Assembly (NCBI GenBank): GCA_035995205.1
Contig: DASYKS010000025.1
Location: 29,968 to 93,967 of the forward strand
DNA from: DASYKS01 sp035995205
Lineage (GTDB): Bacteria > Acidobacteriota > Thermoanaerobaculia > Multivoradales > UBA5704
Length of the DNA: 64,000 bases
Reading direction: 5' to 3'
Under the pieces are notes generated by a model. It made no database searches. It was not told the DNA's origin and saw only the letters and a program-made list of their open reading frames with translations. The translations under genes and the position numbers were made by a program. Positions 1-9,357 of the stretch are shown here, one piece after another (position 1 is the stretch's first letter; each line of letters starts with the position of its first letter).

Positions 1-29
1 CCGGCGCATTCGCCCAAAGGGAGACGGCC

Positions 30-2465
30 ATGCACCAATTCCTTCTCGAAGCACGACTGACGCTGCGCGGGCTCTTTCGCCAACCGGGCTTTGCCCTGAC
101 GGTCATCGTCACTTTGGCCGTGGGCATCGGCGCAAATCTCGCGTTTTTCGGCTATGCGAGCTATTTCATCGCGCCGACGATCGAGGCGCCCGAGCCGGGG
201 CGGGTGGTGCGGGTGCATACCGGCACGAAGCAGGCGCCCGACGGCGCGAACTCCTATCTGGATTGGCAAGACTTCCGATCCGGCGGCGCGCGGACCTTCT
301 CGCAGCTTCCCGCCTCTCAGGTCTTCGGCTCCACGGTGGTCGCCAAGGAGCAGACGCTCCACGCCTGGGGCATGGCGGTCTCCGGCGAGTATTTCCCGCT
401 GTTCGCCCGGCCCGCCTCCTTGGGGCGGCTGCTCGACGCCAACGACGATCGGCCGGGAGCCGAGCGCGTGCTGGTGCTCAATTATTTCTTCTGGAAGAAC
501 CACTTCGGCGGCGACCCCGCGCTGGTCGGGCAGACCGTCGAGCTGGAAGCGCAGAAGCCCTACCGCATCGTGGGTGTCGCGGCCGAAGGTTTTCAAGGCG
601 ACGGACTCGCGACCGGCATCTACATTCCGCTCGCGACCGCCGACGGCCTGCTGCGCGGCCTCGACGAACGATCCAGCCGCCGCCTTCAGGTTCTCGGTCG
701 TCTCCAGCCCGGCGTTTCGCTCGACTCCGCCCAGGCGGCCCTCTCCGCCCTCGCTCGCGGGCTGGACGAAGCCCATGCCGAAACCGAAGCGCGACAGATG
801 ACCCTGGAGCCGGTGACGGAAGCGACCGCCACCGTCCTGGCCGACCCGACCGTCCGCGCCGCCAAGGGGCTGTTGATCGCGGTGGGCCTCCTGCAGTTGC
901 TCGCCTGCGCGAACGTCGCGAACCTGGTGCTCGCGCGCACGGTCGGAAAGCGGCGCGAAATGGCGATCCACGCCGCTCTCGGTGCCGGCCGGCTGCGGAT
1001 CGGGCGCCGGCTGCTCACCGAGGCGCTTCTGCTTTCGATCTCGGGCGGCCTGCTCGGCCTCGCGCTCGCGCGCGGCATCACGCGGGTGATCGAGCACTAC
1101 CTTTTGCAGGCGGTGCCGGTGGGACTGGGCGACTTCAGCGCCGGCTCGTCGCTGATCGCCGACCCGCGGCGCATGACGATCTTCTTCGCCGCGCTCTGCC
1201 TCGGCACGGCGCTCCTGGTGAGTCTCGCGCCGCTCGTCCAGGCGCTCCGGCGCAATCTCGTCGGCGCCTTGAAGAGCCGCGGCGAAGGCGACAGCGCGAG
1301 CCGCACCCTGGACTTCCGGAGCCTTCTGGTGATCGTCCAGGTCGCCCTCTCGGTGGTGCTGCTGCTCGCCGCCGGTCTCCTGCTGCGGACTCAACTTGAG
1401 GTGAGCGGCCAGAACCTCGGGTTCGATCCCGACCGGCTGACGCTCGTGACCCTGCACATCCCGACTCTCCGCGGCACCGACAACACGCAGGGGCTCAAGC
1501 TCTACCAGAGCATCCTCGAACGGGTGCGGGCGTTGCCCGGGGTGAGCGCGGCCGGGCTCGCCTCGCGGGTTCCGCTTTCGATCGCCAGCTCCACCGAACC
1601 GGTGTCCCTGCCCGGCGCGGTCGACAAGGTGCCGGTCGCGATGAACGTCGTAAGCCCCGAGTACTTGGCCACGTTGGGGCTACGCCTCGTCACCGGACGG
1701 GATTTCTCCAGCGACGATTCACCCGAAGGCGCGGGCGTCGCGCTGCTGAACCAGGCGGCGGTCGAGCAGTTCTTTCCCAAGGGCGAGCCGCTCGGCCAGC
1801 GGCTCGCCGTCGAGGCGGACGACGTGCCGGGCGGCCAGGTCGAAGTCGTGGGCGTGGTCGCCAATTCCCGGTTCGGCCGGCTCACCGAGCCGATCAAGCC
1901 GCTCGTCTATTTTCCCGTAGCCCAGCGCTTTCGCCAGCGCATGACCCTGATGGTGCGCGCGAACGGCCCGCTCGCCCAGCCGCTCGCCGAGTGCCTGCGC
2001 CGGAACTTCTCCGACGTGGCGGTGATCGATTTTCAGCCGATGAGCGAGCAGGTCCGCCGCGCCGCCGCGGACCAGAAAATGAACGCGGATCTCGCCGGAG
2101 GCTTCGGCCTCTTCGGGCTCGGCCTCGCGGCGCTCGGCATCTTCAGCGTCCTCTCCTTCACCGTGAACCGCAGCGGACGCGCGATCGGCATCCGCATGGC
2201 GCTCGGAGCGACCACCCGCGACATAGGGCTCTGGGTCCTCGCGGGCGCGGGCCGCTGGGTCGCCATGGGCCTCGGGATCGGCCTCGCCGCCTCCTGGGCG
2301 CTCGGCCGCCTGCTCGAAAGCCTGCTCTACGGAGTGCGCGCGAAAGACCCGCTGATCGCCCTCGGGGTGGTCGCCCTGCTCGGCACCGTGGCCCTCGTTG
2401 CGGCCCTCGTGCCGGCCCGACGGGCGGCGCGCATCGAGCCGGTGCGGGCGCTCAAGGAGGAGTAG
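30..2465 (+). CDS. ADOP-type ABC transporter permease (MacB/FtsX family)
   Basis: Integral-membrane permease of the MacB/FtsX superfamily, in the long two-repeat form common in acidobacteria (ADOP). At 811 residues it is about twice the size of a classical MacB permease half. The sequence shows an N-terminal membrane helix (about residues 20-45), a MacB periplasmic core domain, a first FtsX block with the GAGRLRIGRRLLTEALLL-type coupling helix (about 320-400), a second periplasmic domain, and a C-terminal FtsX block ending in PARRAARIEPVRALKEE. The start at position 30 has an AAAGGGA ribosome site nine bases upstream. No ATPase subunit is visible; the partner may lie upstream of the window. 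Substrate is unknown; export of peptides, lipids or drugs is the family role. A short terminator-like hairpin follows. Confidence 0.9.
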   Translation: MHQFLLEARLTLRGLFRQPGFALTVIVTLAVGIGANLAFFGYASYFIAPTIEAPEPGRVVRVHTGTKQAPDGANSYLDWQDFRSGGARTFSQLPASQVFGSTVVAKEQTLHAWGMAVSGEYFPLFARPASLGRLLDANDDRPGAERVLVLNYFFWKNHFGGDPALVGQTVELEAQKPYRIVGVAAEGFQGDGLATGIYIPLATADGLLRGLDERSSRRLQVLGRLQPGVSLDSAQAALSALARGLDEAHAETEARQMTLEPVTEATATVLADPTVRAAKGLLIAVGLLQLLACANVANLVLARTVGKRREMAIHAALGAGRLRIGRRLLTEALLLSISGGLLGLALARGITRVIEHYLLQAVPVGLGDFSAGSSLIADPRRMTIFFAALCLGTALLVSLAPLVQALRRNLVGALKSRGEGDSASRTLDFRSLLVIVQVALSVVLLLAAGLLLRTQLEVSGQNLGFDPDRLTLVTLHIPTLRGTDNTQGLKLYQSILERVRALPGVSAAGLASRVPLSIASSTEPVSLPGAVDKVPVAMNVVSPEYLATLGLRLVTGRDFSSDDSPEGAGVALLNQAAVEQFFPKGEPLGQRLAVEADDVPGGQVEVVGVVANSRFGRLTEPIKPLVYFPVAQRFRQRMTLMVRANGPLAQPLAECLRRNFSDVAVIDFQPMSEQVRRAAADQKMNADLAGGFGLFGLGLAALGIFSVLSFTVNRSGRAIGIRMALGATTRDIGLWVLAGAGRWVAMGLGIGLAASWALGRLLESLLYGVRAKDPLIALGVVALLGTVALVAALVPARRAARIEPVRALKEE

Positions 2466-2525
2466 CGGAGGTCTGGCGATACGAGTGAGCAGTGAGAGGC
2501 TGAGCGCTCTCGCCAACCTCTCCTC

Positions 2526-2672
2526 CTCGGGTGTGCTGGTCCTGGGAACGCCGCCGTCTCGGCGGCGCTTTTTGTCAAAGCAAAGAAGAGGCTCCCTTCG
2601 CTCGGCGCTTGGCGCCCTCTCGGCGTCCGGGCCGGCGAGACGCCGGCGGTCCCAGGACGAGCACACCCGAGG
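2526..2672. repeat. Pair of REP-like hairpins in opposite orientation
   Basis: The right copy (2630-2672, plus orientation) has the core GCCGGCGAGACGCCGGC, a 7-bp stem with an AGA loop, then GGTCCCAGGACGAG and CACACCCGAGG. The left copy (2526-2567) carries the reverse complement of the tail and part of the core. Related copies lie at 6766, 9909 and 47102. The rest of 2466-2791 shows no gene. Confidence 0.75.
2549..2573 (+). terminator. Rho-independent terminator after the first ADOP permease
   Basis: An 8-bp perfect GC stem, CGCCGCCG pairing with CGGCGGCG across a TCT loop, is followed by CTTTTT. It sits 84 bases after the stop of the upstream permease. The stem overlaps an inverted partial copy of the REP-like hairpin repeat found at 2630. 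Confidence 0.7.
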
Positions 2673-2791
2673 GGCGCCTCTTTCGTGGCTCCGGACGATC
2701 GCGGGCAAAGCTTGACGGGCCGCCGCCCTCCTAATTACTCTTTCGGCATAGTTGTGTGCCGCGTAGTTGCGGCCGAGGAGGGCCGGGAAAC

Positions 2792-3121
2792 ATGAGCAAC
2801 CTGGAGTACCACGTCCTGTTGGCTCTGGCGAACGGCCAGCTCCATGGCTATGCCATCAAGGATGCCGTCGAGAGCGAGTCGGAAGGCACGCTCGCTCCCC
2901 ATGCCGGTTCCCTCTATCGAGTGCTGGCGCGGCTGATGACCGCCGGGCTGGTCGGCGAGGCGTACCCGGCGGACGAGCCCACGCCTCACCCGGGTCTGTC
3001 GCGGCGCTACTACGAGCTGACCGCGGCCGGGCGCAAGGCGCTCGCTCTGGAAGCCCGGCGCCTGTTGGCTGCCGCCACGGTCGCCGAGAAGCGCCTCGGC
3101 CTCTTCCGGGGCCGCTCATGA
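2792..3121 (+). CDS. PadR family transcriptional regulator
   Basis: Small winged-helix repressor of 109 residues. The sequence fits PadR: an N-terminal helix (NLEYHVLLALANGQLHGYAI), the recognition region with SLYRVLARLMTAGLV, the wing with the LSRRYYELTAAGRKAL signature, and a short C-terminal helix. ATG at 2792 is chosen because it starts the family domain and follows a GAGGAGGG ribosome site; an upstream in-frame codon at 2756 has no such site. Its stop overlaps the ATG of the next permease by four bases (ATGA), so the two are translationally coupled. PadR genes beside ADOP permeases are a familiar acidobacterial arrangement, so it probably represses this operon. Confidence 0.93.
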   Translation: MSNLEYHVLLALANGQLHGYAIKDAVESESEGTLAPHAGSLYRVLARLMTAGLVGEAYPADEPTPHPGLSRRYYELTAAGRKALALEARRLLAAATVAEKRLGLFRGRS

Positions 3122-5778
3122 AATCCCTCCTCCGAGCCCTAGTGGGGATTTTCCCCGAAGCGTTTTCCGACCGCTTCGGTGCGGAGATGATCGCGCAGCT
3201 GGAGCTGGACTTCGACCGCGCGCGCCGACGCGGTCGACTGAGCGCCGTTGAGTTCGCACTGTCCTCCGGCCTGAACCTCATCACCTCCGGTCTCACGGAG
3301 CGCCGGAATCCGACCTGGGTGGGCTTCAGACGGCCCGCCCCCAAGGGGACGACCATGCTGAGCCAATGGATCACCGATCTCCGTCACGCCGCGCGCGCCC
3401 TGTCGCGAAGGCCCGGTTTCACCTTGATGGCGGTGGGTACGCTCGCCCTTGCCCTCGGCGCGAATGCCGGGATGTTCGGCGTCGTCAACACGGTGCTGCT
3501 GGATCCGCTCCCTTACGGCCAGCCGAACCGGCTGGTCAACATCTCCGGCACCGCGCCGGGATCCGACCTGCCCGAAGAATTCGGCGTGGCGCCGGAGTTC
3601 TACCTGGAGTACCACGAGCACTCCCGCCAGCTCAAAGACGTCGCGATCTACAATTCGTTCACCTCGACCCTGCGCGTCGGCGACCGGGTGGAGCGAATTC
3701 GGATGTCCGCTCCCACCAACTCGCTCTACTCAACGCTCGGCGCCCAGCCCGCGCTCGGCCGGCTGCCGGTCGCCGCCGACGAGTCGCATGTGGTGGTGAT
3801 CAGCGACGAGCTGTGGCGTACCTGGTTTGGGTCCGACCCGAGCGTCGTCGGACGCACCTACGGTATCTCGGGCGAGAGCCGCGAAGTGATCGGGGTGATG
3901 GGGCCGGATTTCCGCTTCCCCAACGACGGCACGCTGCTGTGGATTTCAGGGGACGTCCGCCCGGAGGAGATCACGCCCGGGCGTTTCGGCACCCGGTTGG
4001 TGGGGCGCATGGCCGCGGGGGCCACTCCGGAAACGGTGGCCAACGAGCTGACCACGCTCGCCCGCCGGCTGCCGGAGCGCTTCGGCGGCTCGCCAAGCTA
4101 CGCCAAGCTGATCCAACAACACCACGCCATCGTCCGGCCCCTTCTGGACGAGATGCTGGGCTCCGCCGCGAAGTCCCTGTGGGTGCTGCTGGGGGCCGTC
4201 GCTTTCGTGCTGCTGATCGCCTGCGCGAACATCACCAACCTGTTCATGGTGCGCGCCGAAGGGCGCCGCCGGGATCTTGCCATCCGGCGGGCGGTGGGCG
4301 CCTCCCGAAGCCAGCTGATCCGGCTCCAGCTGGCGGAGTCGTTGCTCGTGGCGGCTCTCGCGGGTGCTTTGGCAATCCTGCTCGCCGCCCTCGCCCTGCC
4401 CATCTTTCTGCGCGCCGCGCCCGCCCGCATTCCCCGCCTCGACGAGGTCCATCTCGATGGCGCGACGATCCTCTTTACCCTCGTCGCGGCGCTGTTGTCG
4501 GGCCTCGCCTGCGGTCTGATTCCCGCCTTGCGCGCCTCTATGGCGAGCCACGTCGCCCAACTGCGGGATGGGGGTCGCGGCGCCACGCCCGGAAGGCATT
4601 GGCTGCGCGACGGATTGGTGGTGGGCCAGACCGCCCTCGCGCTCCTCCTGCTCATCGGCTCGGGACTCCTGGTCCGGAGCTTCCAGGCTCTCCGCCAGGT
4701 GGATCCGGGCTACGACACCCAAGACGTCTTCACCTTTCAGTTCGCGCCGGAGCAGGAGCAACTGAAAGACGGGCCTTCGTGGGCCCGCTTTCATCTCGAA
4801 TTCTTGAAGCGTCTGGCGGCGGTGCCGGGGGTCACGTCGGTGGGGCTGGTGGAAAACGTTCCGCTCAACGAGGGCACCAGCGACGACCGCTTCCGCAACG
4901 AAGCGATGGCTTCCGACCCGGATGCCGGCATTCCGCTCAACTACACCTTTACGGCCGGCGACTACTTCCGGACGATGGGCATCAAGTTGCTCCAAGGCCG
5001 GCCGTTCGACACGGCGGACCAGCTTTCGACGCCGGGAAACGTGGTGGTGAGCCGTACCGCCGCCAAACTGATGTGGCCCGGGAAAAACCCCATCGGCCGC
5101 CGTCTCCAAGCCCGGGACGAGACGACCTGGTACACCGTCGTGGGGGTCGTCGAAGACGTGATGCAGGACGGCTTCCGCGACACTCCGCAGGCTCTCGTCT
5201 ACCTCCCGCTGGTCGGCCCGACGCCCACCAGCTGGGACATCAGCTCGCCGGCCTACGTGATCAAGACCGCCCGGGCCGAGGTCATCGCGCCGGAGATCCG
5301 CGAGCTGGTCCGCGCCGCCGCGCCCGAGGCACCGATGTACCGGATCTTCACCATGGCGGGACTGGCGAAGGACTCGATGGCGCAGCTCTCCTTCACCATG
5401 CTGACGCTCGGCGTCCTCTCTACCCTGGCCCTGATCCTGGGCGCCATCGGTCTGTACGGCGTGCTGTCCTACGCGGTCGCCGAGCGGACCCGGGAGATCG
5501 GCGTACGGCTGGCCCTGGGCGCGACCGTCGCGAACGTCCGGCGGATGGTCGTGGCGCAGGGCGCGCGGGTGGTGGGCCTCGGCCTCGTGCTAGGCCTCGT
5601 GGCCGCCCTCGCCTCGTCGAGGATCGTCGCGAGCCTGCTCTTCAGCGTCGCGGCCTTCGACCCCGCGACCTTCGGAGGAATGTCCGCCCTGATGGCCGGC
5701 GTCGGCCTGCTCGCCTGCTTCCTGCCCGCGCAGCGGGCGTCGAGCGTGGATCCGGTCGAATCGCTGCGCAACGGCTAG
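3118..5778 (+). CDS. ADOP-type ABC permease with N-terminal prefix domain
   Basis: Second ADOP/MacB-like permease, 886 residues. The first 70 or so residues form the soluble prefix seen in acidobacterial ADOPs (LVGIFPEAFSDRFGAEM), then a linker, a membrane helix at GFTLMAVGTLALALGANAGM, a MacB periplasmic domain, a central FtsX block (about residues 355-470), a second periplasmic domain, and a C-terminal FtsX block from LTLGVLSTLALILGAIGLYG to the end. The ATG at 3118 overlaps the PadR stop, giving a two-gene operon. The paralogue at 30-2465 lacks the prefix. Probably exports a toxic or signalling compound that the PadR protein senses; the substrate cannot be read from sequence. Confidence 0.93.
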   Translation: MKSLLRALVGIFPEAFSDRFGAEMIAQLELDFDRARRRGRLSAVEFALSSGLNLITSGLTERRNPTWVGFRRPAPKGTTMLSQWITDLRHAARALSRRPGFTLMAVGTLALALGANAGMFGVVNTVLLDPLPYGQPNRLVNISGTAPGSDLPEEFGVAPEFYLEYHEHSRQLKDVAIYNSFTSTLRVGDRVERIRMSAPTNSLYSTLGAQPALGRLPVAADESHVVVISDELWRTWFGSDPSVVGRTYGISGESREVIGVMGPDFRFPNDGTLLWISGDVRPEEITPGRFGTRLVGRMAAGATPETVANELTTLARRLPERFGGSPSYAKLIQQHHAIVRPLLDEMLGSAAKSLWVLLGAVAFVLLIACANITNLFMVRAEGRRRDLAIRRAVGASRSQLIRLQLAESLLVAALAGALAILLAALALPIFLRAAPARIPRLDEVHLDGATILFTLVAALLSGLACGLIPALRASMASHVAQLRDGGRGATPGRHWLRDGLVVGQTALALLLLIGSGLLVRSFQALRQVDPGYDTQDVFTFQFAPEQEQLKDGPSWARFHLEFLKRLAAVPGVTSVGLVENVPLNEGTSDDRFRNEAMASDPDAGIPLNYTFTAGDYFRTMGIKLLQGRPFDTADQLSTPGNVVVSRTAAKLMWPGKNPIGRRLQARDETTWYTVVGVVEDVMQDGFRDTPQALVYLPLVGPTPTSWDISSPAYVIKTARAEVIAPEIRELVRAAAPEAPMYRIFTMAGLAKDSMAQLSFTMLTLGVLSTLALILGAIGLYGVLSYAVAERTREIGVRLALGATVANVRRMVVAQGARVVGLGLVLGLVAALASSRIVASLLFSVAAFDPATFGGMSALMAGVGLLACFLPAQRASSVDPVESLRNG

Positions 5779-6086
5779 GCTACTCGGCCTCCAACCGTCG
5801 GATCTCCGCAAGGAGAGAGAACGCGGTTTTAACCCCGGGAGCGCCGAGCACCAGCACGGCACCGAAGCGGTCAAGGTCGCCCCAACGGCCGAGCTGGTGC
5901 TCGGCGCGCCCGGGAAAAACGGCAGCGGCGGTTGGAGGAGTTGGCGGAGCTGGAAGGTGGCTAACTGGGCGGCGGGGCACCTGATCGGAGGGTACAAGCG
6001 ACGATCGGGAGGCGGAGCACAAGGCCACGAGCACAACCGCCCGGTGCGTGCGCTCGGAGACGCGCTCCGCGAGCACAAAATCATGC

Positions 6087-6680
6087 GTTCCGAACGCTAC
6101 GAACCGGTACCGAGAGGCGGCGGCGGGCTTTCCGAACGCTACCGCCCGATGCCGGGATGCGGCGGTGTACGCCGCGACAGCTACGACCCGGTGCACGGAA
6201 ACGGCGGCGGACAACGCGAGCACGACGGGCCGGTGCACGAACGCTATGCAGTGGTGCGCGGACGCTACGCCCCACGTTTCGAACGCTACGAACCGGTTTC
6301 CGAACGCAAACGTGCGTTCTCCGAACTCTACGGGCCGGGGAGCGAACACCCGGAGGCGATTCTCCGCTTCCCTGAACCGGTGCGCGAAGGCCGGAAAGCG
6401 CTTTTCGCGTTCGCGGGACCGGTTTCTCGCGTTCGCCGAGCGCTACGTTGCGTTCGCGGACTGGTGCGTTGCGTTCACGCACCTGTGCACAGCGTTCGTT
6501 CCTCCCTCCCCAGCGTTCCCGTACCGGCCCGTGGCGCTCGCGACCCGGTTCGGTGCGTTCGCGAATCGGGACGGTGCGTTGCGGAAGCGGGCCGGGAAAC
6601 GGCGCAGTGCTTCCGGGAAGGCGCGCACCGGTGTCCGCGCTTCGCGCAGCGGTGTGGGGACTCGGACCATTACGTTCCCG
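6087..6680. repeat. 21-bp periodic degenerate array 1 (about 28 units)
   Basis: Units recur every 21 bp. For example CCGAACGCTAC recurs at 42 bp, and later units share GCGTTCGCG followed by ACCGGT. All three forward frames and some reverse frames stay open because 21 is a multiple of three and the DNA is GC-rich. The apparent heptapeptide repeats (such as ERYEPVS) are therefore not evidence of coding. No ribosome site or convincing start precedes them. Confidence 0.8.
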
Positions 6681-6765
6681 CGTTCGGAGTGCGGTAGATG
6701 TCGCTCGCGCAGCGGGGGCTTGCGGTTGGCGAAGGGCCTTGCGCCAGCGCGGTCGGTGGAGCAGG

Positions 6766-6808
6766 GCCGGCGAGACGCCGGCGGTCCCAGGACAAGCACA
6801 CCCGAGGA
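6766..6808 (+). repeat. REP-like hairpin repeat
   Basis: Core GCCGGCGAGACGCCGGC with the same downstream tail (GGTCCCAGGACAAG, then CACACCCGAGG) as at 2630. It lies just after array 1. Confidence 0.75.
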
Positions 6809-7189
6809 GCAACCTCGCCGAGGCCGACGGTCCCAGGAAGTAGACCTTGTTCTTGTCCTTGTCGACCTGTTCGAACCGTTGGTGATCGAGATTGGTGGTG
6901 GCACGGATCGCGCCCTAGTTTGGAGCATCCGGAGAGCTCATCGAGTCCATCCTTCCCGGGGTCGTCGAACCTCAACCCCTCCTCGGAGTCGCACCCTCCT
7001 TGGCGCGGTCCGGCCATAGGTAATGGCGGCAACGACCGAGGAGTCCGATCAAGGAGCCGCACAAACGGGGTGTACGGCTTTCGCGGGAGAAGGGTTACGG
7101 CGATTTGGCCCTCCCGGTACGGACTGCCGGAGAACCGGGAGGAGGAGGCACTTCGGTTCGACGAGCGGAAACTCAACCGTGACTACCTG

Positions 7190-7271
7190 CCGGCGTCGCC
7201 GCCCTCGACCCGCGACCTTCGGCGGGATGTCTGCCATGATGGCGAACGCCGGCCTGCTTGCTGTCTCCTAG
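7190..7271 (+). pseudogene. Fragment of an ADOP permease 3' end
   Basis: The stretch decodes as PATFGGMSAMMANAGLLAVS before a stop. This closely resembles PATFGGMSALMAGVGLLACF near the C-terminus of the intact permease at 5665-5730. The DNA also matches on both sides of the frame, but upstream codons are out of frame and the terminal PARR motif is lost. It is a decayed piece of a duplicated permease, separated from the intact gene by the composite repeat element. It may mark a tandem duplication into which the element was inserted, or a recombination scar. Confidence 0.65.
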
Positions 7272-7347
7272 CGCGCAGCCGCCGTGAAGGGACCGTAGAT
7301 AGCCGGAAAGATCCGTTCGACGTTTTTCTGGCTGTTGGCGGTACTTC

Positions 7348-9357
7348 TCATCCTTTTGTAGAAGGAGGCCGCCTAACAGCCGCAGCAATAGAAGCCGAGA
7401 AACGCGCTCCAGTCTCGCTCGAGATAGTCGTCAACAAAACATTCACAGCGTCCAGCAGGATCCTAATTCCTGGACTTCGATGCGTCCTGTGCTCTAACTC
7501 GATTCTCAACGCCTCTGAGTGTTGTTCTTTCAAGAGGCCTGCCGAATAAAGAAACCAGGTAAGCAGCAGGTCTTCCTCCTGAATACTTTCAATCAGGCGG
7601 ACCGTCGAGTCGTGCCTCTCACTCGCTTCATCGCCGAGCCTCATCGCTCTTGCCGTAAGACTTCGAAAAAACCATATCAGGCAGTAAAGTTCTTTAGAGG
7701 TAGTCCTCCGCAGCTCCATACTCAATTCACTACCACCACTCCGTCGGATCAAATCTCCGGCAGGGCCAAGAGGAAGAAACGCGTCAACTGCGACTGCCTC
7801 CAGCTTGACACGCGCCGTCATGAAGTCTTTAGCAAGAATCTCGCAAATGGCCTCTTGCCATGAAATGAATGCGGACCTTCCCCATCGCCAAGGCAAGCGA
7901 GCGGCTCTGAAACTTCTACGAGCCCGATCAAGATCGCCATTCCATAAGTAGAAAAGACCTAGACCATAATCAAGATATAGGCGTCTGCCATTATTTGTGA
8001 GGCTTTTCTCAAATTGCTCTAGTAGGTGCGCACTCCAACTGCCCGCGATTAAGCTGTTCTGCAGATTTAACACCGCGATGCGATCTCGGTCGGCAGTTGG
8101 GCGGTTCTTGAGAACCTCTAGCCACTTCTTAGCCTCGGTATGATTGCCGGCACGAAATGCTCGGTAATATTTCCGAACAGGAGGGTCACTGGACTCGGGT
8201 AAACTCTCTGTGTCTTCACTAAACAGCGGGCGAAGTCGCTCTCGTTGCTGAAGGACTCTATTAGTATCCTCCTGAGAGTCGCTCGCAGTTTCGAGAAGCT
8301 TTGACCATGCATCTTTGACCTCCCAGTACTTCAAAAGTTCTTCGAATATATCCCGACGCATTACCGATTTCAGTACGCTCGACTGGATTACGTCAAGGAG
8401 CGCGATAAGATAAGCAACCCTGTCGTTTCGGTCGATTCCGCTTCTCTTGACGCTGAATTGGTAATTCTTCCACGCAAGTTCAAGCTCAGCCTCATTTGAA
8501 ATTCTCGGAATCTGCCTAGCCGCTGCACGCAGCGGCGGCACAAGAGACAGGAGCAGCTCTTTAATTACGCCGTAACCGTGCTTGTCAGCATCGTAGGAGA
8601 TGGTCTCGATACCGTAAGTGCCAGAAAAAAAGTTGGAGAGACGTCGACTCTCTTCGTCTGATCTAGTCGGGATGATCGCAAAATGTCGCGGCGCTGTTTC
8701 CGTAGCAACCGGCTTGAGCGCCCTTAAGAAATCATCTTCCGTCAGCGAACAACCAAGAAAAATATATGTGTTGTTATTGGAAAACTCTTTAAGCCATGCC
8801 CAGAATTGGTCGGTGTAAGCTCGCACATACTGGCTTCTAGTCAGAACTACGGAGTCCGGATCCTCAACACGACCATGAAGCTTAACCAAACACCGGATCT
8901 CTTGAAAATCACTGGCAGCTGTTGCGGGAATAACCGGAATCAACCATGGAAACAGGGAGTCCAGGACGCGGTCGTAGTTTGTTGTAATAACTTTTTGAAC
9001 ACCGAGCCATGGAATAAGACATTCCTCTGGATTCCATCGCTGGCTCTTGTTAAAAGTTTCAATCACATCTTCGCGCAATCTTCCCCTTAATCTAGAATGG
9101 AGAAACTCTGCAACAAGAGCTAGGTCGATGCCGGCAAGATTCCAAAGCTGTTGGAATGCTAGTTTATCCTCAGGAATGAGCTTATGTGAAGCGGACTCCA
9201 AAAATTCTCTCCAAAGTGGTAGGCCGAAGGGTTTACTCATGCCAGCACCAACCCAGGGCACGACCCTACCGGGCTCGGTCTCGATTCGCTTGCGAAGCCG
9301 CTCGAACCGATCACGAAATACGCCAACTCCCAGTATGCTATCTAGCGCGCTGCTCAT
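7348..9357 (-). CDS. SIR2-like domain protein with helical-repeat C-terminus, probable phage defence
   Basis: Protein of 669 residues with a SIR2-like NAD-binding domain (SIR2_2 type) over residues 1-270. It shows GAGMS (37-41), TTNYD (125-129), KLHG with the likely catalytic His (161) and FLGCSLTED (200-208). The remainder is helical and TPR-like (for example LGLFYLWNGDLDRARRSF) and probably senses a trigger. Known proteins of this design deplete NAD during phage infection; the role here is inferred. The start at 9357 has AAGGAG directly upstream, which favours it over an in-frame codon at 9441. Base composition is far lower in GC than the neighbours, with common AT-ending codons, a sign of recent transfer. 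It has no obvious operon partner and lies between repeat copies at 6766 and 9909. Confidence 0.88.
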   Translation of the reverse strand: MSSALDSILGVGVFRDRFERLRKRIETEPGRVVPWVGAGMSKPFGLPLWREFLESASHKLIPEDKLAFQQLWNLAGIDLALVAEFLHSRLRGRLREDVIETFNKSQRWNPEECLIPWLGVQKVITTNYDRVLDSLFPWLIPVIPATAASDFQEIRCLVKLHGRVEDPDSVVLTRSQYVRAYTDQFWAWLKEFSNNNTYIFLGCSLTEDDFLRALKPVATETAPRHFAIIPTRSDEESRRLSNFFSGTYGIETISYDADKHGYGVIKELLLSLVPPLRAAARQIPRISNEAELELAWKNYQFSVKRSGIDRNDRVAYLIALLDVIQSSVLKSVMRRDIFEELLKYWEVKDAWSKLLETASDSQEDTNRVLQQRERLRPLFSEDTESLPESSDPPVRKYYRAFRAGNHTEAKKWLEVLKNRPTADRDRIAVLNLQNSLIAGSWSAHLLEQFEKSLTNNGRRLYLDYGLGLFYLWNGDLDRARRSFRAARLPWRWGRSAFISWQEAICEILAKDFMTARVKLEAVAVDAFLPLGPAGDLIRRSGGSELSMELRRTTSKELYCLIWFFRSLTARAMRLGDEASERHDSTVRLIESIQEEDLLLTWFLYSAGLLKEQHSEALRIELEHRTHRSPGIRILLDAVNVLLTTISSETGARFSASIAAAVRRPPSTKG

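Larger units (their letters stand above)
5833..7128. repeat. Composite repeat element, copy 1 (flank, 21-bp array, flank)
   Basis: The element has three parts. The left flank (5833-5914) is a long inverted repeat with the arm GCGCCGAGCACCAGC pairing with GCTGGTGCTCGGCGC. The middle is an array of degenerate 21-bp units. The right flank (about 6894-7128) matches 13861-14082 at most positions. Copy 2 at 13702-14082 has both flanks but only about three or four array units. Indels between the flank copies break any reading frame, so the flanks are probably non-coding. A REP-like hairpin sits inside at 6766-6808. No gene was recognised in 5779-7347. Confidence 0.75.

Noticed and set aside
3366..5984. 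Long alternative frame overlapping the second ADOP permease
   Set aside because: Arg/Pro-rich shadow frame; the permease frame carries recognisable FtsX motifs and continuous homology-like structure.
5897..6697. Open frame with heptapeptide repeats through array 1
   Set aside because: Several frames on both strands are open equally, no start signal is present, and array 3 of the same period contains stops.
6894..7128. Group II intron end in the conserved right flank
   Set aside because: The GTGTACGGCTTT segment raised the idea, but no domain V hairpin or reverse transcriptase could be found.
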